Assembly: GCA_037039925.1 (NCBI GenBank)
Contig: JAXRKP010000181.1
Span: forward strand, 10,001-74,000
Direction of reading: 5' to 3'
Source: Doris montereyensis
Taxonomy: Eukaryota; Mollusca; Gastropoda; Nudibranchia; Dorididae
DNA length: 64,000 nucleotides
Shown piece by piece: positions 63,879 through 64,000 of the stretch; within the stretch, counting starts at the first letter, position 1; every line of letters starts with the position of its first letter. The notes beneath the pieces are model-generated. The model was not told the origin of the DNA, did no database searches, and saw nothing but the letters and a program-made list of their open reading frames with translations. The position numbers and the translations under genes are program-made.

Positions 63879-64000
63879 GTAAGACTTCATTACTTGACCT
63901 TCACGTTTAGAAATATATGTTTCTGACTTTTTTTTTTCTTTTTTTTTTTTCTTCTTTCTTCTCTTAATTTGTTGCTGTATTTTGTTTTTAACCTGTGAGG

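Overview
This is animal nuclear DNA: AT-rich, with intron-split genes, GT-AG splice sites and many interspersed and simple repeats. The four recognisable host proteins and the repeat content (long TC/GA tracts, APE-type LINEs, a Penelope-like fragment, tRNA-headed SINEs) suggest an invertebrate, most likely a mollusc and perhaps a gastropod. The species is an inference and is not proved here. There is no bacterial operon, CRISPR array or viral gene.

Four host genes were reconstructed exon by exon, with splice phase checked at every junction. (1) A ZFAND2-type AN1 zinc-finger/UIM protein, minus strand, 10 coding exons, 15664 down to 3442, 261 aa. (2) ALKBH5, the RNA N6-methyladenosine demethylase, minus strand, 4 coding exons, 38805 down to 28921; its coding exons carry three one-base indels at A/T runs. 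(3) NUDT1/MTH1, the oxidised-purine nucleotide hydrolase, minus strand, 3 coding exons, 51206 down to 46806, with an in-frame TAA exactly where the family has its substrate-stacking Trp. (4) GPS1/CSN1, COP9 signalosome subunit 1, plus strand, from 57143 and running off the right edge after five exons. NUDT1 and GPS1 are divergent and probably share a promoter near 56850-57142. The four proteins do not form one pathway. They are ordinary housekeeping or stress genes (proteasome/ER quality control, RNA demethylation, nucleotide-pool cleaning, cullin deneddylation) that happen to be neighbours.

Layout: 1-3441 no gene recognised; 3442-15664 ZFAND2 gene, with a 53-bp minisatellite and a TIR element in its introns; 15665-28920 intergenic, with a palindrome-bearing 35-bp satellite, a (TC)220 tract and LINE fragments; 28921-38805 ALKBH5, with a TIR element, GA and TA tracts and a 53-bp inverted pair in its introns; 38806-46805 a LINE cluster (one nearly full RTE-like copy), a Penelope GIY-YIG fragment and SINEs; 46806-57000 NUDT1, with a second RTE-like copy upstream of its coding exons; 57143-64000 the 5' part of GPS1.

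The points most worth a second look are the NUDT1 Trp-to-stop change, which A-to-I editing could in principle reverse; the 35-bp satellite, in which two variant palindromes keep their symmetry through paired changes; and the inverted arms around the RTE-like copies. Positions were counted by hand from the sequence and may be off by a base or two in repeats.
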